Assembly: GCA_014584695.1 (NCBI GenBank)
Contig: JACTMI010000018.1
Coordinates: 50,001 to 91,540 of the forward strand
DNA length: 41,540 nucleotides
Origin: Acidobacteriota bacterium
Lineage (GTDB): Bacteria > Acidobacteriota > Thermoanaerobaculia > Multivoradales > JAGPDF01
Direction of reading: 5' to 3'
Shown: positions 1-9,757 of the stretch, in pieces
Layout: each line of letters begins with the position of its first letter
Position numbering within the stretch: position 1 is the first letter of the stretch
Made by a program: the position numbers and the translations under genes
The notes under the pieces: generated by a model
What the model saw: the letters and a program-made list of their open reading frames with translations, nothing else
What the model was told of the DNA's origin: nothing
The model's database searches: none

Positions 1-657
<657 letters not shown>

Positions 658-777
658 TGAATCCGGCTGTGAGCCTCCGACGGCCGGCTAAGGACCATCG
701 GAAGCGACAAAACTATTGTTTCGGTCGCCCGTTCGAAAACGAGCGGAACCGACGTTGGCTTTTCTTCCTCTATTCAG

Positions 778-789
778 TTTTCAAAGAAC
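778..789 (-). promoter_or_regulatory. boxA-like rRNA antitermination element in the 16S leader
   Basis: On the minus strand the leader reads GGTTCTTTGAAAACTGAA. This closely matches the boxA element (TGCTCTTTGAAAA type) that NusB/NusE bind to make rRNA transcription resistant to Rho. It lies about 120 nt before the 16S 5' end and about 35-40 nt after the predicted P2 start. No boxB or boxC was sought in detail. Confidence 0.6.
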
Positions 790-826
790 CGGCGCTCCCT
801 GACGGATCAGCTAGCGCGGATTTTTA

Positions 827-855
827 ACACTAGCGAAACCCCGAACCGGTGTCAA
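827..855 (-). promoter_or_regulatory. rRNA promoter P2 (TTGACA-17-TAGTGT)
   Basis: On the minus strand a perfect -35 hexamer TTGACA (850-855) is followed, after exactly 17 bp, by TAGTGT (827-832), which matches the first two and last bases of TATAAT. The predicted start is near 820, leaving a leader of about 160 nt with boxA before 16S. The local sequence downstream of the -10 is AT-rich compared with the surrounding DNA. Confidence 0.75.
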
Positions 856-862
856 GAGCAGA

Positions 863-882
863 TCGGATCGATTTCGATCCGA
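863..882. promoter_or_regulatory. 20-bp perfect palindrome just upstream of rRNA P2
   Basis: TCGGATCG-ATTT-CGATCCGA is a perfect 8+4+8 inverted repeat that ends 7 bp upstream of the P2 -35 hexamer. Its centre is about 52 bp upstream of the predicted P2 start. This is where activators or UP-element-like contacts sit on strong rRNA promoters. It could also form a hairpin in a transcript starting at P1. I do not recognise the site as that of any named regulator. Confidence 0.4.
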
Positions 883-972
883 AAAGCGACCCGACCCTGG
901 TGACTCCAGCTGCTGTTCCGGGGGGCCCTCGCGGGCCTCGGGGACTGCGGCAGCGACTTCGGGTTTCGCCGC

Positions 973-997
973 GCCGCGCCGTGACTGCTGGCGCGGC
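973..997 (-). other. GC-rich hairpin at the predicted 5' end of the P1 transcript
   Basis: GCCGCGCC and GGCGCGGC form a perfect 8-bp stem around a 9-nt loop. A second 7-bp pairing (TTTCGCC 964-970 with GGCGAAA 1002-1008) can extend it across small internal loops. The stem begins 3-4 nt after the predicted P1 start, so it would cap the 5' end of a P1 transcript. It could also act as an attenuator for read-through from purN. There is no U-run on either strand, so a classical intrinsic terminator is not supported. Confidence 0.35.
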
Positions 998-1006
998 GGG
1001 AGGCGA

Positions 1007-1035
1007 AAGATACGAGAGCCGCCCGACCCTGTCAA
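1007..1035 (-). promoter_or_regulatory. rRNA promoter P1 (TTGACA-17-TATCTT)
   Basis: On the minus strand a second perfect TTGACA (1030-1035) is followed, after 17 bp, by TATCTT (1007-1012), four of six matches to TATAAT. It lies 180 bp upstream of P2 in the same direction and 49 bp downstream of the purN stop codon. Tandem P1/P2 promoters are usual for rRNA operons. The outer arm of the 964-1008 hairpin overlaps this -10. Confidence 0.6.
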
Positions 1036-1084
1036 CCCCCCGTTGGGGTGGGGCGCGAGCCGGGCGTGCTGCCCGCGGCTCGGA

Positions 1085-1726
1085 TCAGAGAGCGAACAGG
1101 ACCCGACGCCCCTCGAGCCGCCACGATTCGGTCAGCAGACGTCGCAGCGCCTCCGGATAGGCCCGGTGCTCTTCGGTCAGGATGCGCGCCGCCAAGGTCT
1201 CCTCGCGGTCGTCGTCGAGCACCGGTACGGCCCGTTGCACCACGATCGGGCCGCTGTCGAGGCCCTCGTCGACCAGGTGGACGGTGCAACCGGAGATCTT
1301 GACCCCCGCCGCGATCGCCTGCCGCTGCGGGTGGAGCCCCGGAAACGCCGGCAGCAGGCTGGGGTGGATGTTGAGGATCCGGTGCCGGTAGTGGGCGACG
1401 AACGCGGACGAGAGCAGGCGCATGTAGCCGGCCAGACAGATCCACTCCGCTCCGCACTCCGCGAGCGCTGCGAGCAGCTGCGCCTCGTGACTCTGACGCG
1501 AAGCGTCCGCCCCGTGGGGGATCGCGACCGCCGCGAGGCCGCGCTCGCGAGCGCGCGCGAGCCCCGGCGCCTCTTCCCGGTTGGAGATCACCCGCACGAC
1601 GCGCGCCGGCACCTGCCCGCGCTCGATCGCGTCGGCCAAGGCGACGAAATTGCTGCCCCGGCCCGACAGCAGAATCGCGACCCGCGCCGGAGCGACGCCG
1701 CCGTCGTCTGGTGCCCGCTCCCGCAT
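1085..1726 (-). CDS. purN: Phosphoribosylglycinamide formyltransferase, folate-dependent (GART)
   Basis: PurN transfers the formyl group of 10-formyltetrahydrofolate to GAR, giving FGAR, the third step of purine synthesis. From the ATG at 1726 the product has 213 residues, normal for the family. It shows the N-terminal nucleotide-binding loop LLSGRGSNF (about 19-27), the NIHPSLLPAF motif (119-128) and the HLVDEGLDSGPIV motif (150-162). The catalytic Asn, His and Asp fall at N119, H121 and D157, the same spacing as N106/H108/D144 of E. coli. The start lies 2 nt after the purM stop, so the two genes are coupled. The open frame continues far upstream inside purM in another phase, and that extension is spurious. 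A GTG ten codons downstream is a possible alternative start. Confidence 0.95.
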   Translation of the reverse strand: MRERAPDDGGVAPARVAILLSGRGSNFVALADAIERGQVPARVVRVISNREEAPGLARARERGLAAVAIPHGADASRQSHEAQLLAALAECGAEWICLAGYMRLLSSAFVAHYRHRILNIHPSLLPAFPGLHPQRQAIAAGVKISGCTVHLVDEGLDSGPIVVQRAVPVLDDDREETLAARILTEEHRAYPEALRRLLTESWRLEGRRVLFAL

Positions 1727-1728
1727 GG

Positions 1729-2802
1729 TCAGATCGCGGTCGGCTCGTCGCCGGTGCCGCCGAGATCGTAGACCACGCCGCGGCCGCCCTCGCGCACCGT
1801 GCCGATCGGGAGCGCGCGCTGGCCGCTCGCGGCGAAGCTCTTCGAAAGCGCCGGCAGGTGGGCCGGATCGACGATCGCGACCATGCCGATCCCCATGTTG
1901 AAGACGCGGAACATCTCCTCGAGCTCGACGTCGCCCTGTTCCTGGAGCACCTGGAACGGCGCCGGAATCTCCCAGGCGCCGAAGCGCACTTCGGCGCTCA
2001 GGCCGGCCGGGAGGACCCGCGGCAGGTTGTCGGTCAGGCCGCCGCCGGTGACGTGGGCGAGCGCGTGCAGACCCGGGTGCTCGAGCAGCGGCTTGAGGGG
2101 GGCGAGATACGACAGGTGGGGCGCGAGCAGCCACTCACCCACCCGACGCTTCTCGGGATCCCCCGGAATCCGGTCGCGTAGCGACAGCCCGAGCGTGTCG
2201 AAGAAGATCCGGCGCGCCAGCGAATAGCCGTTGGTGTGGAGGCCCGCCGAGGGCAGGCCGAGCAGGACGTCCCCGGCGCGGACGCGCGAGCCGTCCAGCA
2301 CCTTGGCGCGATCGACCAGACCGACCACGAATCCGACCAGCTCGTAGTCGCCCGGCGCGTAGAAGCCCGGCATCTCTGCCGTCTCGCCGCCGAGCAGCGC
2401 GCAGCCGTTGGCGCGGCAACCGTCGGCCACGCCCCGCACCAGCTCGACCAGCTGGGCCGGCTCGAGCTTGCCGGCGCCGACGTAATCCAGGAAGAACAGC
2501 GGCAGCGCCCCCTGCACCAGGATGTCGTTGACGCAGTGGTTGACCAGGTCGCGGCCGACGGTCGAGAAGTCCCCGGCCATGCGGGCGACGGCGAGCTTCG
2601 TGCCCACGCCGTCGGCCGAAGCGACCAGCACCGGCTCGGCGAAGTTCGTGAGGTCGGGCCGGAACAGGCCGCCGAAGAGGCCGATCTCCGAGAGCACGCC
2701 GGGCGTGAAGGTCGACCGCGCGAGCTTCCTGACCCCTTCCAGCCCGCGCTCCTGGGCCGCGATGTCCACGCCCGCCCGCTGGTAGGCCCCCGATTCGCTC
2801 AT
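1729..2802 (-). CDS. purM: Phosphoribosylformylglycinamidine cyclo-ligase (AIR synthetase)
   Basis: PurM closes the imidazole ring of FGAM using ATP, forming AIR (step 5). The 357-residue product begins MSESGAYQRAGVDI and is of usual length. It carries the family blocks ADGVGTKL, GRDLVNHCVNDI, ALLGGETAEMPGFY, GLPSAGLHTNGYSLAR and HVTGGGLTDNLPR. It belongs to the same ATP-binding fold family as PurL. The ATG at 2800-2802 is chosen because the family starts just before the YxxAGVDI block and a TAGGAT element ends 7 nt upstream of it. An ATG three codons earlier is possible. purM is separated from purF by an antisense tryptophanase gene, so it is either read from its own promoter or reached by read-through. 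Confidence 0.95.
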   Translation of the reverse strand: MSESGAYQRAGVDIAAQERGLEGVRKLARSTFTPGVLSEIGLFGGLFRPDLTNFAEPVLVASADGVGTKLAVARMAGDFSTVGRDLVNHCVNDILVQGALPLFFLDYVGAGKLEPAQLVELVRGVADGCRANGCALLGGETAEMPGFYAPGDYELVGFVVGLVDRAKVLDGSRVRAGDVLLGLPSAGLHTNGYSLARRIFFDTLGLSLRDRIPGDPEKRRVGEWLLAPHLSYLAPLKPLLEHPGLHALAHVTGGGLTDNLPRVLPAGLSAEVRFGAWEIPAPFQVLQEQGDVELEEMFRVFNMGIGMVAIVDPAHLPALSKSFAASGQRALPIGTVREGGRGVVYDLGGTGDEPTAI

Positions 2803-2809
2803 CGCGAGC

Positions 2810-2815
2810 ATCCTA
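2810..2815 (-). promoter_or_regulatory. -10 element (TAGGAT) for a near-leaderless purM transcript
   Basis: TAGGAT on the minus strand ends 7 nt before the purM ATG, so transcription would begin at or next to the start codon. No clear -35 is seen. The same bases contain AGGA, which could instead be a weak Shine-Dalgarno sequence. The matching arrangement at five to six other genes in this window favours the promoter reading. Confidence 0.45.
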
Positions 2816-2853
2816 GCCCAGGGCCGCGGGCGGGACGCGTCACGCGCCAGATC

Positions 2854-2892
2854 GCCGGCGCCCCCCCTCGCCCGTTCGGGCGGGGCGCCGGC
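2854..2892. other. Strong GC-rich hairpin between divergent purM and tnaA
   Basis: An outer 9-bp stem (GCCGGCGCC 2854-2862 with GGCGCCGGC 2884-2892) encloses an inner 5-bp stem (CGCCC-GTTC-GGGCG) with a 4-nt loop. It lies between the two divergent start codons, 51 bp from purM and 25 bp from tnaA. It may block transcripts arriving from purF on the minus strand, or may be a regulator site. There is no U-tract. Confidence 0.35.
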
Positions 2893-2905
2893 GCGCCCAG
2901 CGCGA

Positions 2906-2911
2906 TACCGT
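2906..2911 (+). promoter_or_regulatory. -10-like element (TACCGT) upstream of tnaA
   Basis: TACCGT (part of GATACCGT) ends 6 nt before the GTG start at 2918. This fits a leaderless transcript, and there is no Shine-Dalgarno sequence in the space between. It matches the TANNNT pattern but not the TAGNNT form seen at other starts here, so it is one of the weaker cases. Confidence 0.35.
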
Positions 2912-2917
2912 GCGGCC

Positions 2918-4291
2918 GTGAAGACCATCATCGAGCCCTTCCGCATCAAGTCGGTCGAGCCGATCCGGATGTCGACCCCGGGCGAACGCGAAGCGCTGCT
3001 CACCGCGGCCGGTTACAACCTCTTCCGGCTCCCCTCCGATCACATCGTGATCGACCTGCTGACCGACAGCGGCACCGGCGCGATGAGCGCCCAGCAGTGG
3101 GCGGCCATGATGCAGGGCGACGAGTCCTACGCCGGCAGTCCGAGCTTCCACCGCTTCGAACACGCCGTGCGCGACATCTTCGGCTTCCGCCACGTCATCC
3201 CGACCCACCAGGGGCGGGCCGCCGAGCGGATCCTGGCGGCCACGCTGCTCACGCCGGGCGACGTCGTTCCCAACAACACCCACTTCGACACCACGCGCGC
3301 CAACATCGAGGCGGTGGGCGCCACGGCCCTCGACCTGCCCTGCCCCGAGAGCGCCGACCTGGCGGCCCAGCATCCCTTCAAGGGCAACATCGACCTCGGC
3401 CGGCTGGAGCGGCTGCTCGAGCGGCCGCCCGGACCGATCCCGGTCGCCTTCGTCACCGTGACCAACAACGGCGGCGGCGGTCAGCCGGTGTCGATGGCCA
3501 ACCTGCGCGCGGCCTCGCAGCTGTGCCGCGCGCGCGGCGTGCCCTTCTACGTCGACGCCTGCCGCTTCGCCGAGAACGCCTACTTCATCCGCGCGCGCGA
3601 GCCCGGCTACGAGGACCGGCCGCTGATCGACATCGCCCGCGAGATGTTCGCGCTCGCCGACGGCTGCACGATGAGCGCCAAGAAGGACGGCATGGCGAAC
3701 ATCGGCGGCTTCCTGTGCACCAACGACGACGCCGTGGCCCGCCACGAGGAGGAGCTGCTGATCCTGACCGAGGGCTTCCCGACCTACGGCGGCCTGGCCG
3801 GCCGGGACCTCGAAGCGATCGCGGTCGGCCTCTACGAAGCGCTCGACCTCGCCTACCAGGAGTACCGCCACGCCTCCGTGCAGTACTTGGGCGAGCACAT
3901 CACGGCCGCGGGCGTGCCGATCGTCCAGCCGCCGGGGGGTCACGCCATCTACATCGACGCGGCGAGCTTCCTCGACCACCTGCCGCGCGAGCAGTATCCG
4001 GGCCAGGCGCTGGCGATCGAGCTCTATCGGCGCGCCGGCATCCGCAGCGTCGAGATCGGCTCGGTGATGTTCGGCAAGCGCGATCCGGTGACCGGCCAGG
4101 AGAGCTACGCCGATCGCGAGCTGGTCCGCCTCGCCATCCCGCGCCGGGTCTACACCCAGAGCCACATCGACTACGTCGTCGAGTCGCTCGCCGAGCTCGC
4201 CCGGGACCGGCGCCGCATCCGCGGCGTGCGCATCGTCGAGCAGCCGCCCGCGCTGCGCCACTTCTCGGCGGTCTTCGCGCCGGTCCCGTAG
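2918..4291 (+). CDS. tnaA: Tryptophanase (L-tryptophan indole-lyase), beta-eliminating PLP lyase
   Basis: The 457-residue product aligns over its whole length with the tryptophanase/tyrosine phenol-lyase family, which splits tryptophan to indole (or tyrosine to phenol), pyruvate and ammonia. Visible blocks are EPFRIKSVEPIR, DLLTDSGTGAMS, PTHQGRAAE, QPVSMANLRA, FAENAYFI, MSAKKDGM (PLP-binding Lys), EGFPTYGGLAGRD and IPRRVYTQSH. Two positions separate the enzymes: VEIGS here has Ile where tyrosine phenol-lyase has the phenol-binding Arg (MERG), and HFDTT has Asp where the phenol-lyase has Thr. Both favour tryptophanase. The start is a GTG with no Shine-Dalgarno sequence. The gene lies antisense between purF and purM, and no tnaC-like leader or permease gene is beside it. 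Confidence 0.85.
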   Translation: MKTIIEPFRIKSVEPIRMSTPGEREALLTAAGYNLFRLPSDHIVIDLLTDSGTGAMSAQQWAAMMQGDESYAGSPSFHRFEHAVRDIFGFRHVIPTHQGRAAERILAATLLTPGDVVPNNTHFDTTRANIEAVGATALDLPCPESADLAAQHPFKGNIDLGRLERLLERPPGPIPVAFVTVTNNGGGGQPVSMANLRAASQLCRARGVPFYVDACRFAENAYFIRAREPGYEDRPLIDIAREMFALADGCTMSAKKDGMANIGGFLCTNDDAVARHEEELLILTEGFPTYGGLAGRDLEAIAVGLYEALDLAYQEYRHASVQYLGEHITAAGVPIVQPPGGHAIYIDAASFLDHLPREQYPGQALAIELYRRAGIRSVEIGSVMFGKRDPVTGQESYADRELVRLAIPRRVYTQSHIDYVVESLAELARDRRRIRGVRIVEQPPALRHFSAVFAPVP

Positions 4292-4309
4292 GGATCCCGC
4301 CGGCGGCGT

Positions 4310-5701
4310 CTACGGCTCTTCGGAAGCGGCGGGGAAGAGCTCGGCCTGGCGGCGGTCCTCGCCGGCGATGGGGACCGGGTAGTCGCCGGTCCAGCAGGCG
4401 GTGCAATAGCTGCCGGGCTGACCCGACAGGGCTTCGAGCAGCCCCTCGACCGAGAGGTAGGCGAGCGAGTCGGCGCCCACGAATTCGCGGATCTCCTCGA
4501 GCGACTTCTGCGCCGCGATCAGCTCGCGCCGCCGCGGCGTGTCGATGCCGTAGTAGCAGGGCCAGGAGGTGGGTGGCGAGGAGATCCGCAAGTGCACCTC
4601 GGCGGCGCCGCCCTCGCGCACCATGTGAACGATCTTGCGCGAGGTGGTGCCGCGGACGATCGAGTCGTCGATCAGCACCACCCGCCGGCCGCGGATCAGC
4701 TCACGCACCGGGTTGAGCTTGACCTTGACGCCGAAGTTGCGGATCGACTGCTTCGGCTCGATGAAGGTGCGGCCGACGTAGTGGTTACGCGTCATGCCGA
4801 GCTCGAACGGCAGCCCCGATTCGCGGCTGTAACCGAGCGCCGCGAACAGACCCGAGTCCGGCACCGGCACCACCAGGTCGGCGACCGCCGGGGCCTCGCG
4901 CGCCAGCCGCGCGCCCAGCCGGCGCCGCACCTCGGCCACCGAGTCGCCGAACGCCACGCTGTCGGGGCGGGCGAAGTAGACGTGCTCGAAGGCGCAGCGG
5001 CGCGGCGCCGCCGCGCGCGGCACGTGGTAGCTGACGCGCCGGTCCTCGCGCACCACGACCACCTCACCCGGCGCGAGCTCGCGCGGCGCCTGGGCGCCGA
5101 GCAGGTCGAAGGCGCAGGTCTCCGAGGCGAAGCAGCTGGCGCCGTCGAGCTCGGCGAGCGAGAGCGGCCGGAAGCCGTTCGGATCGCGCGCCGCGATCAG
5201 ACCCTCCTGGGTGATCAACAGCAGCGAATAGGCCCCCTCGACCTCCGCGAGCGCCACCAGCAGTGAATCGACGACCTCGGCCCGCGGGTTGCGCGCCATC
5301 AGGTGGAGGATCACTTCGGTGTCGCTGGTGGTCTGGAAGATCGAGCCCTCCGCCTCGAGGCGATTGCGGATCGAAACCGCGTTGGTCAGATTGCCGTTGT
5401 GGACCAGACCGAGCGGCCCCATCGAGGTTCGCACCACGATCGGCTGCGCGTTGTCGACCACCGAGGAGCCCGAGGTGGAGTAGCGGGTGTGGCCGATCGC
5501 ACGGCGCCCCGGCAGGCGCGCCAGCACGCTCGCACGGAAGACGTCGGCGACGTGCCCCATGCCGCGCTCGAGCCGCATCCGCTCGTCGCCCCAGGCGACG
5601 ATGCCGGTCGACTCCTGGCCGCGGTGCTGGAGCGCGTAGAGCCCCAGGTAGGCGTGGTTCGCCGCGTCCTCGTGGCCCTCGATGCCGAAGATGCCGCACA
5701 T
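4310..5701 (-). CDS. purF: Amidophosphoribosyltransferase (glutamine PRPP amidotransferase)
   Basis: PurF commits PRPP to purine synthesis by replacing pyrophosphate with the amide nitrogen of glutamine. The 463-residue product starts MCGIFGIEGHE, with the catalytic Cys directly after Met and so no propeptide. The glutaminase domain follows (QHRGQESTG, HTRYSTSG, HNGNLTN), then the PRPP-binding loop VVLIDDSIVRGTTS (341-354). Cysteines C236, C382, C433 and C436 fit the Bacillus-type enzyme that holds a [4Fe-4S] cluster, suggesting an oxygen-sensitive form regulated by nucleotides. It begins 9 nt after the purL stop and ends 18 nt from the convergent tnaA stop. Confidence 0.97.
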   Translation of the reverse strand: MCGIFGIEGHEDAANHAYLGLYALQHRGQESTGIVAWGDERMRLERGMGHVADVFRASVLARLPGRRAIGHTRYSTSGSSVVDNAQPIVVRTSMGPLGLVHNGNLTNAVSIRNRLEAEGSIFQTTSDTEVILHLMARNPRAEVVDSLLVALAEVEGAYSLLLITQEGLIAARDPNGFRPLSLAELDGASCFASETCAFDLLGAQAPRELAPGEVVVVREDRRVSYHVPRAAAPRRCAFEHVYFARPDSVAFGDSVAEVRRRLGARLAREAPAVADLVVPVPDSGLFAALGYSRESGLPFELGMTRNHYVGRTFIEPKQSIRNFGVKVKLNPVRELIRGRRVVLIDDSIVRGTTSRKIVHMVREGGAAEVHLRISSPPTSWPCYYGIDTPRRRELIAAQKSLEEIREFVGADSLAYLSVEGLLEALSGQPGSYCTACWTGDYPVPIAGEDRRQAELFPAASEEP

Positions 5702-5710
5702 GCCGCCGCC

Positions 5711-7914
<2,204 letters not shown>

Positions 7915-7918
<4 letters not shown>

Positions 7919-8628
7919 CGGCGGGCCCCCGCGAGGCGCGCCGCCGAGCTGCGCAGCAGCCCTTCGAACAGCGCCAGCCCGTCGGTGTTGCCGAGCACCT
8001 CCTCGGCGGCCCGCTCCGGGTGCGGCATCAGGCCGAGCACGTTGCCCGCCGGATTGCAGACGCCGGCGATGCCGCGCGCCGAGCCGTTGAAGTTCCAGCG
8101 TTCCTCGGGCTCACCGGCCGGCGACACGTAGCGCAGCACCACCTGTCGCGCCGCCTCGAGCCGGTCCAGCTCGGCGTCGAAATGCTCGAAGTTGCCCTCG
8201 CCGTGGGCGATCGGCATCCGGATCACCTGCCCCGCCCGGTAGCCGCGAGTGAACGGCAGATCGTCGCGCTCGACCCGCAGGTGGACGTCGCGGCACTCGA
8301 AGCGCAGATCGCGATTGCGACGCAGCGCTCCCGGCAGCAGCTTCGCCTCGGTGAGCACCTGGAAACCGTTGCAGATGCCGAGCACCAGACCGCCGCGCTC
8401 GGCGTGCTGGCGGACCGCGGTCATCGCCGGCGACAGCGCGGCGAGCGCGCCGCCGCGCAGGTAGTCGCCGTAGGACCAGCCGCCGGGCAGCACCACCAGG
8501 TCGCAACCCTTGAGCGTCGGCTCCTCGTGCCAGAGGAAGAGCACCTCCTGGTCGAGCACGTGCTTGAGCACGTGGTAGACGTCGTGGTCGCAGTTGGAGC
8601 CGGGGAAGACGACGACACCACACCTCAT
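7915..8628 (-). CDS. purQ: Phosphoribosylformylglycinamidine synthase subunit PurQ (glutaminase)
   Basis: PurQ is a class I glutamine amidotransferase that hands ammonia to PurL in the PurSQL complex. The 237 residues begin [16 protein letters not shown], as is usual for the family. They contain the oxyanion block [14 protein letters not shown], the nucleophile elbow LGICNGFQ with Cys86, and the GLMPHPERA motif with His203 and Glu205 completing the triad. The ATG at 8628 overlaps the purS stop (ATGA). In-frame codons upstream lie inside purS and are not part of the gene. Confidence 0.97.
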
Positions 8629-8879
8629 GCGTTGCGGACCTCCAGCAGCTCGATCTCGTAGTCCTCGACCACGGTGTTGGCGAGCAGCTTCTCGCACATC
8701 GCCGCGAGCAGGTCGCCGGCGCGCTGGGCGTCGTCGACTCCCAGGTCGAGCTCGAAGCTCTTGCCGGCTCGAACTTCGTGGACTTCCGCGAAGCCGATGC
8801 GCGCCAGGGCGCCGCGGATCGCCTTGCCCTGCGGGTCGAGGATCTCGCGGCGCGGATATACCGTCACGCGTGCCTTCAC
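8625..8879 (-). CDS. purS: Phosphoribosylformylglycinamidine synthase subunit PurS
   Basis: PurS is the small structural subunit that joins PurQ to PurL and helps pass ammonia. From the GTG at 8877-8879 the product has 84 residues beginning VKARVTVYPRREILDPQGKA, the typical PurS opening. It continues through a GFxEVxEVRAGKSFEL-like block and ends in VVEDYEIELLEV. A strong GGAGG lies 7 nt upstream of this GTG. The ATG six codons earlier sits before that site and is rejected as the start. The GTG overlaps the stop of the upstream hydrolase gene (GTGA), so purS is coupled to it. Confidence 0.93.
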   Translation of the reverse strand: MKARVTVYPRREILDPQGKAIRGALARIGFAEVHEVRAGKSFELDLGVDDAQRAGDLLAAMCEKLLANTVVEDYEIELLEVRNA

Positions 8880-9706
8880 GTCGTCACCTCCAGCCAAGCA
8901 GTGGGTTCGAACTGGTTCGAGAGCACGATATCGGCCGCCGAGCCCTCGCGCGCCAGCGGCTCGGCCACCGCCGCGGCGGCGAGCGCCGGCAGGTTGTTGG
9001 TGCGGGAGAGGTGGTAGAGGACGACGAAGCGGAGCCGCGCCGAGAGCAGCTCCGGCAACCCCTCGCCGGCGTCGTGGTTCGACAGGTGGCCGTGCCGCCC
9101 GGCCACCCGCTGCTTGAGCGGCCAGGGGTAGGGGCCGCTGCGCAGCAGCTCGAGGTCGTGGTTGGTCTCGAGCAGCAGCAGGTCGAGATCGGTCAGACGC
9201 CCCCAGGCCAGCCGGCTGCGGCAGCCGAGGTCGGAGAGCAGGCCGAGCCGACGCCCGGCGCCGTCCTGGACGACGAAGCCCACCGGCTCGCGGGCGTCGT
9301 GCGGGATGGCGAACGGCTCGACCGCGAAGCCGCCCCCGACCTCGACGACGTCGCCCGAGGCGAAGACCTGGAGACGGGCGGCGACGTCCGGTGGCAGCGC
9401 GCAGCCGGCGATCGTGCCCCGCGTGGCGTGGACCGGGATGCGGTGCCTGAGCGCGAAGCGACCGGCGCCGCGGACGTGATCCTCGTGCTCGTGGGTGAGC
9501 AGCAGCGCCGAAATGGTGGCGGGGTCGACCCCCACCGCCCGCATCCGCCGCTCGAGCTCACGGCAGGAGAAGCCGGCGTCGATCAGCAGCCGGCAGCCGC
9601 CGGACTCGACCACCACGGCGTTGCCGCCGCTACCCGACCCGAGGACGACCGCCCGCAGCGGCGGGGCCGAGGCCTCGCTATCTTCGAATGGGAGCGCTGC
9701 CTGCAC
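8876..9706 (-). CDS. Metallo-beta-lactamase-fold hydrolase, YycJ/WalJ-like
   Basis: The 276-residue product has the compact lactamase-fold layout of the YycJ/WalJ group of putative nucleases: LGSGSGGNAVVVE (21-34), LLIDAGFSCRELERRM and the metal motif THEHEDH (71-77). Later come a GLLSDLG-type Asp block, an ETNHD block and LSNHDAGE. The substrate is unknown; WalJ relatives are linked to DNA metabolism. The start is a GTG. A TAGACT element lies 10 nt upstream, so this gene may open the transcript that feeds purSQLF. Its stop overlaps the purS start. Cytoplasmic: no signal peptide is seen. Confidence 0.8.
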   Translation of the reverse strand: MQAALPFEDSEASAPPLRAVVLGSGSGGNAVVVESGGCRLLIDAGFSCRELERRMRAVGVDPATISALLLTHEHEDHVRGAGRFALRHRIPVHATRGTIAGCALPPDVAARLQVFASGDVVEVGGGFAVEPFAIPHDAREPVGFVVQDGAGRRLGLLSDLGCRSRLAWGRLTDLDLLLLETNHDLELLRSGPYPWPLKQRVAGRHGHLSNHDAGEGLPELLSARLRFVVLYHLSRTNNLPALAAAAVAEPLAREGSAADIVLSNQFEPTAWLEVTT

Positions 9707-9716
9707 GGCGGCGCCG

Positions 9717-9722
9717 AGTCTA
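9717..9722 (-). promoter_or_regulatory. -10-like element (TAGACT) before the WalJ-like hydrolase and pur genes
   Basis: On the minus strand TAGACT is followed by CGGCGCCGCC and the GTG start of the WalJ-like gene. The same hexamer followed by a similar CCGGCGCC stretch precedes the peptidase gene at 23499. It could be the entry promoter for the purine operon with a leader of only a few nucleotides. No -35 is recognisable. Confidence 0.4.
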
Positions 9723-9757
9723 TCGCAGCCCCCCGGCCGACCAGCGCGCCCGGTGGC

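Noticed and set aside
964-1008. Intrinsic terminator for the purine operon
   Set aside because: The hairpin is real, but there is no U-run on either strand and it lies downstream of a likely promoter. It was recorded as a hairpin only.
2810-2815. AGGA as the purM Shine-Dalgarno sequence
   Set aside because: It cannot be excluded, but the hexamer is TAGGAT at 7 nt and the same hexamer and spacing recur at the MmeI-like gene, so a -10 element is preferred.
2918-4291. Tyrosine phenol-lyase as the product
   Set aside because: The phenol-binding Arg and the Thr typical of that enzyme are replaced by Ile and Asp, as in tryptophanase.
8877-8897. The ATG at 8897 as purS start
   Set aside because: The GGAGG site lies downstream of that ATG and 7 nt before the GTG at 8879, which also gives the typical PurS N-terminus.
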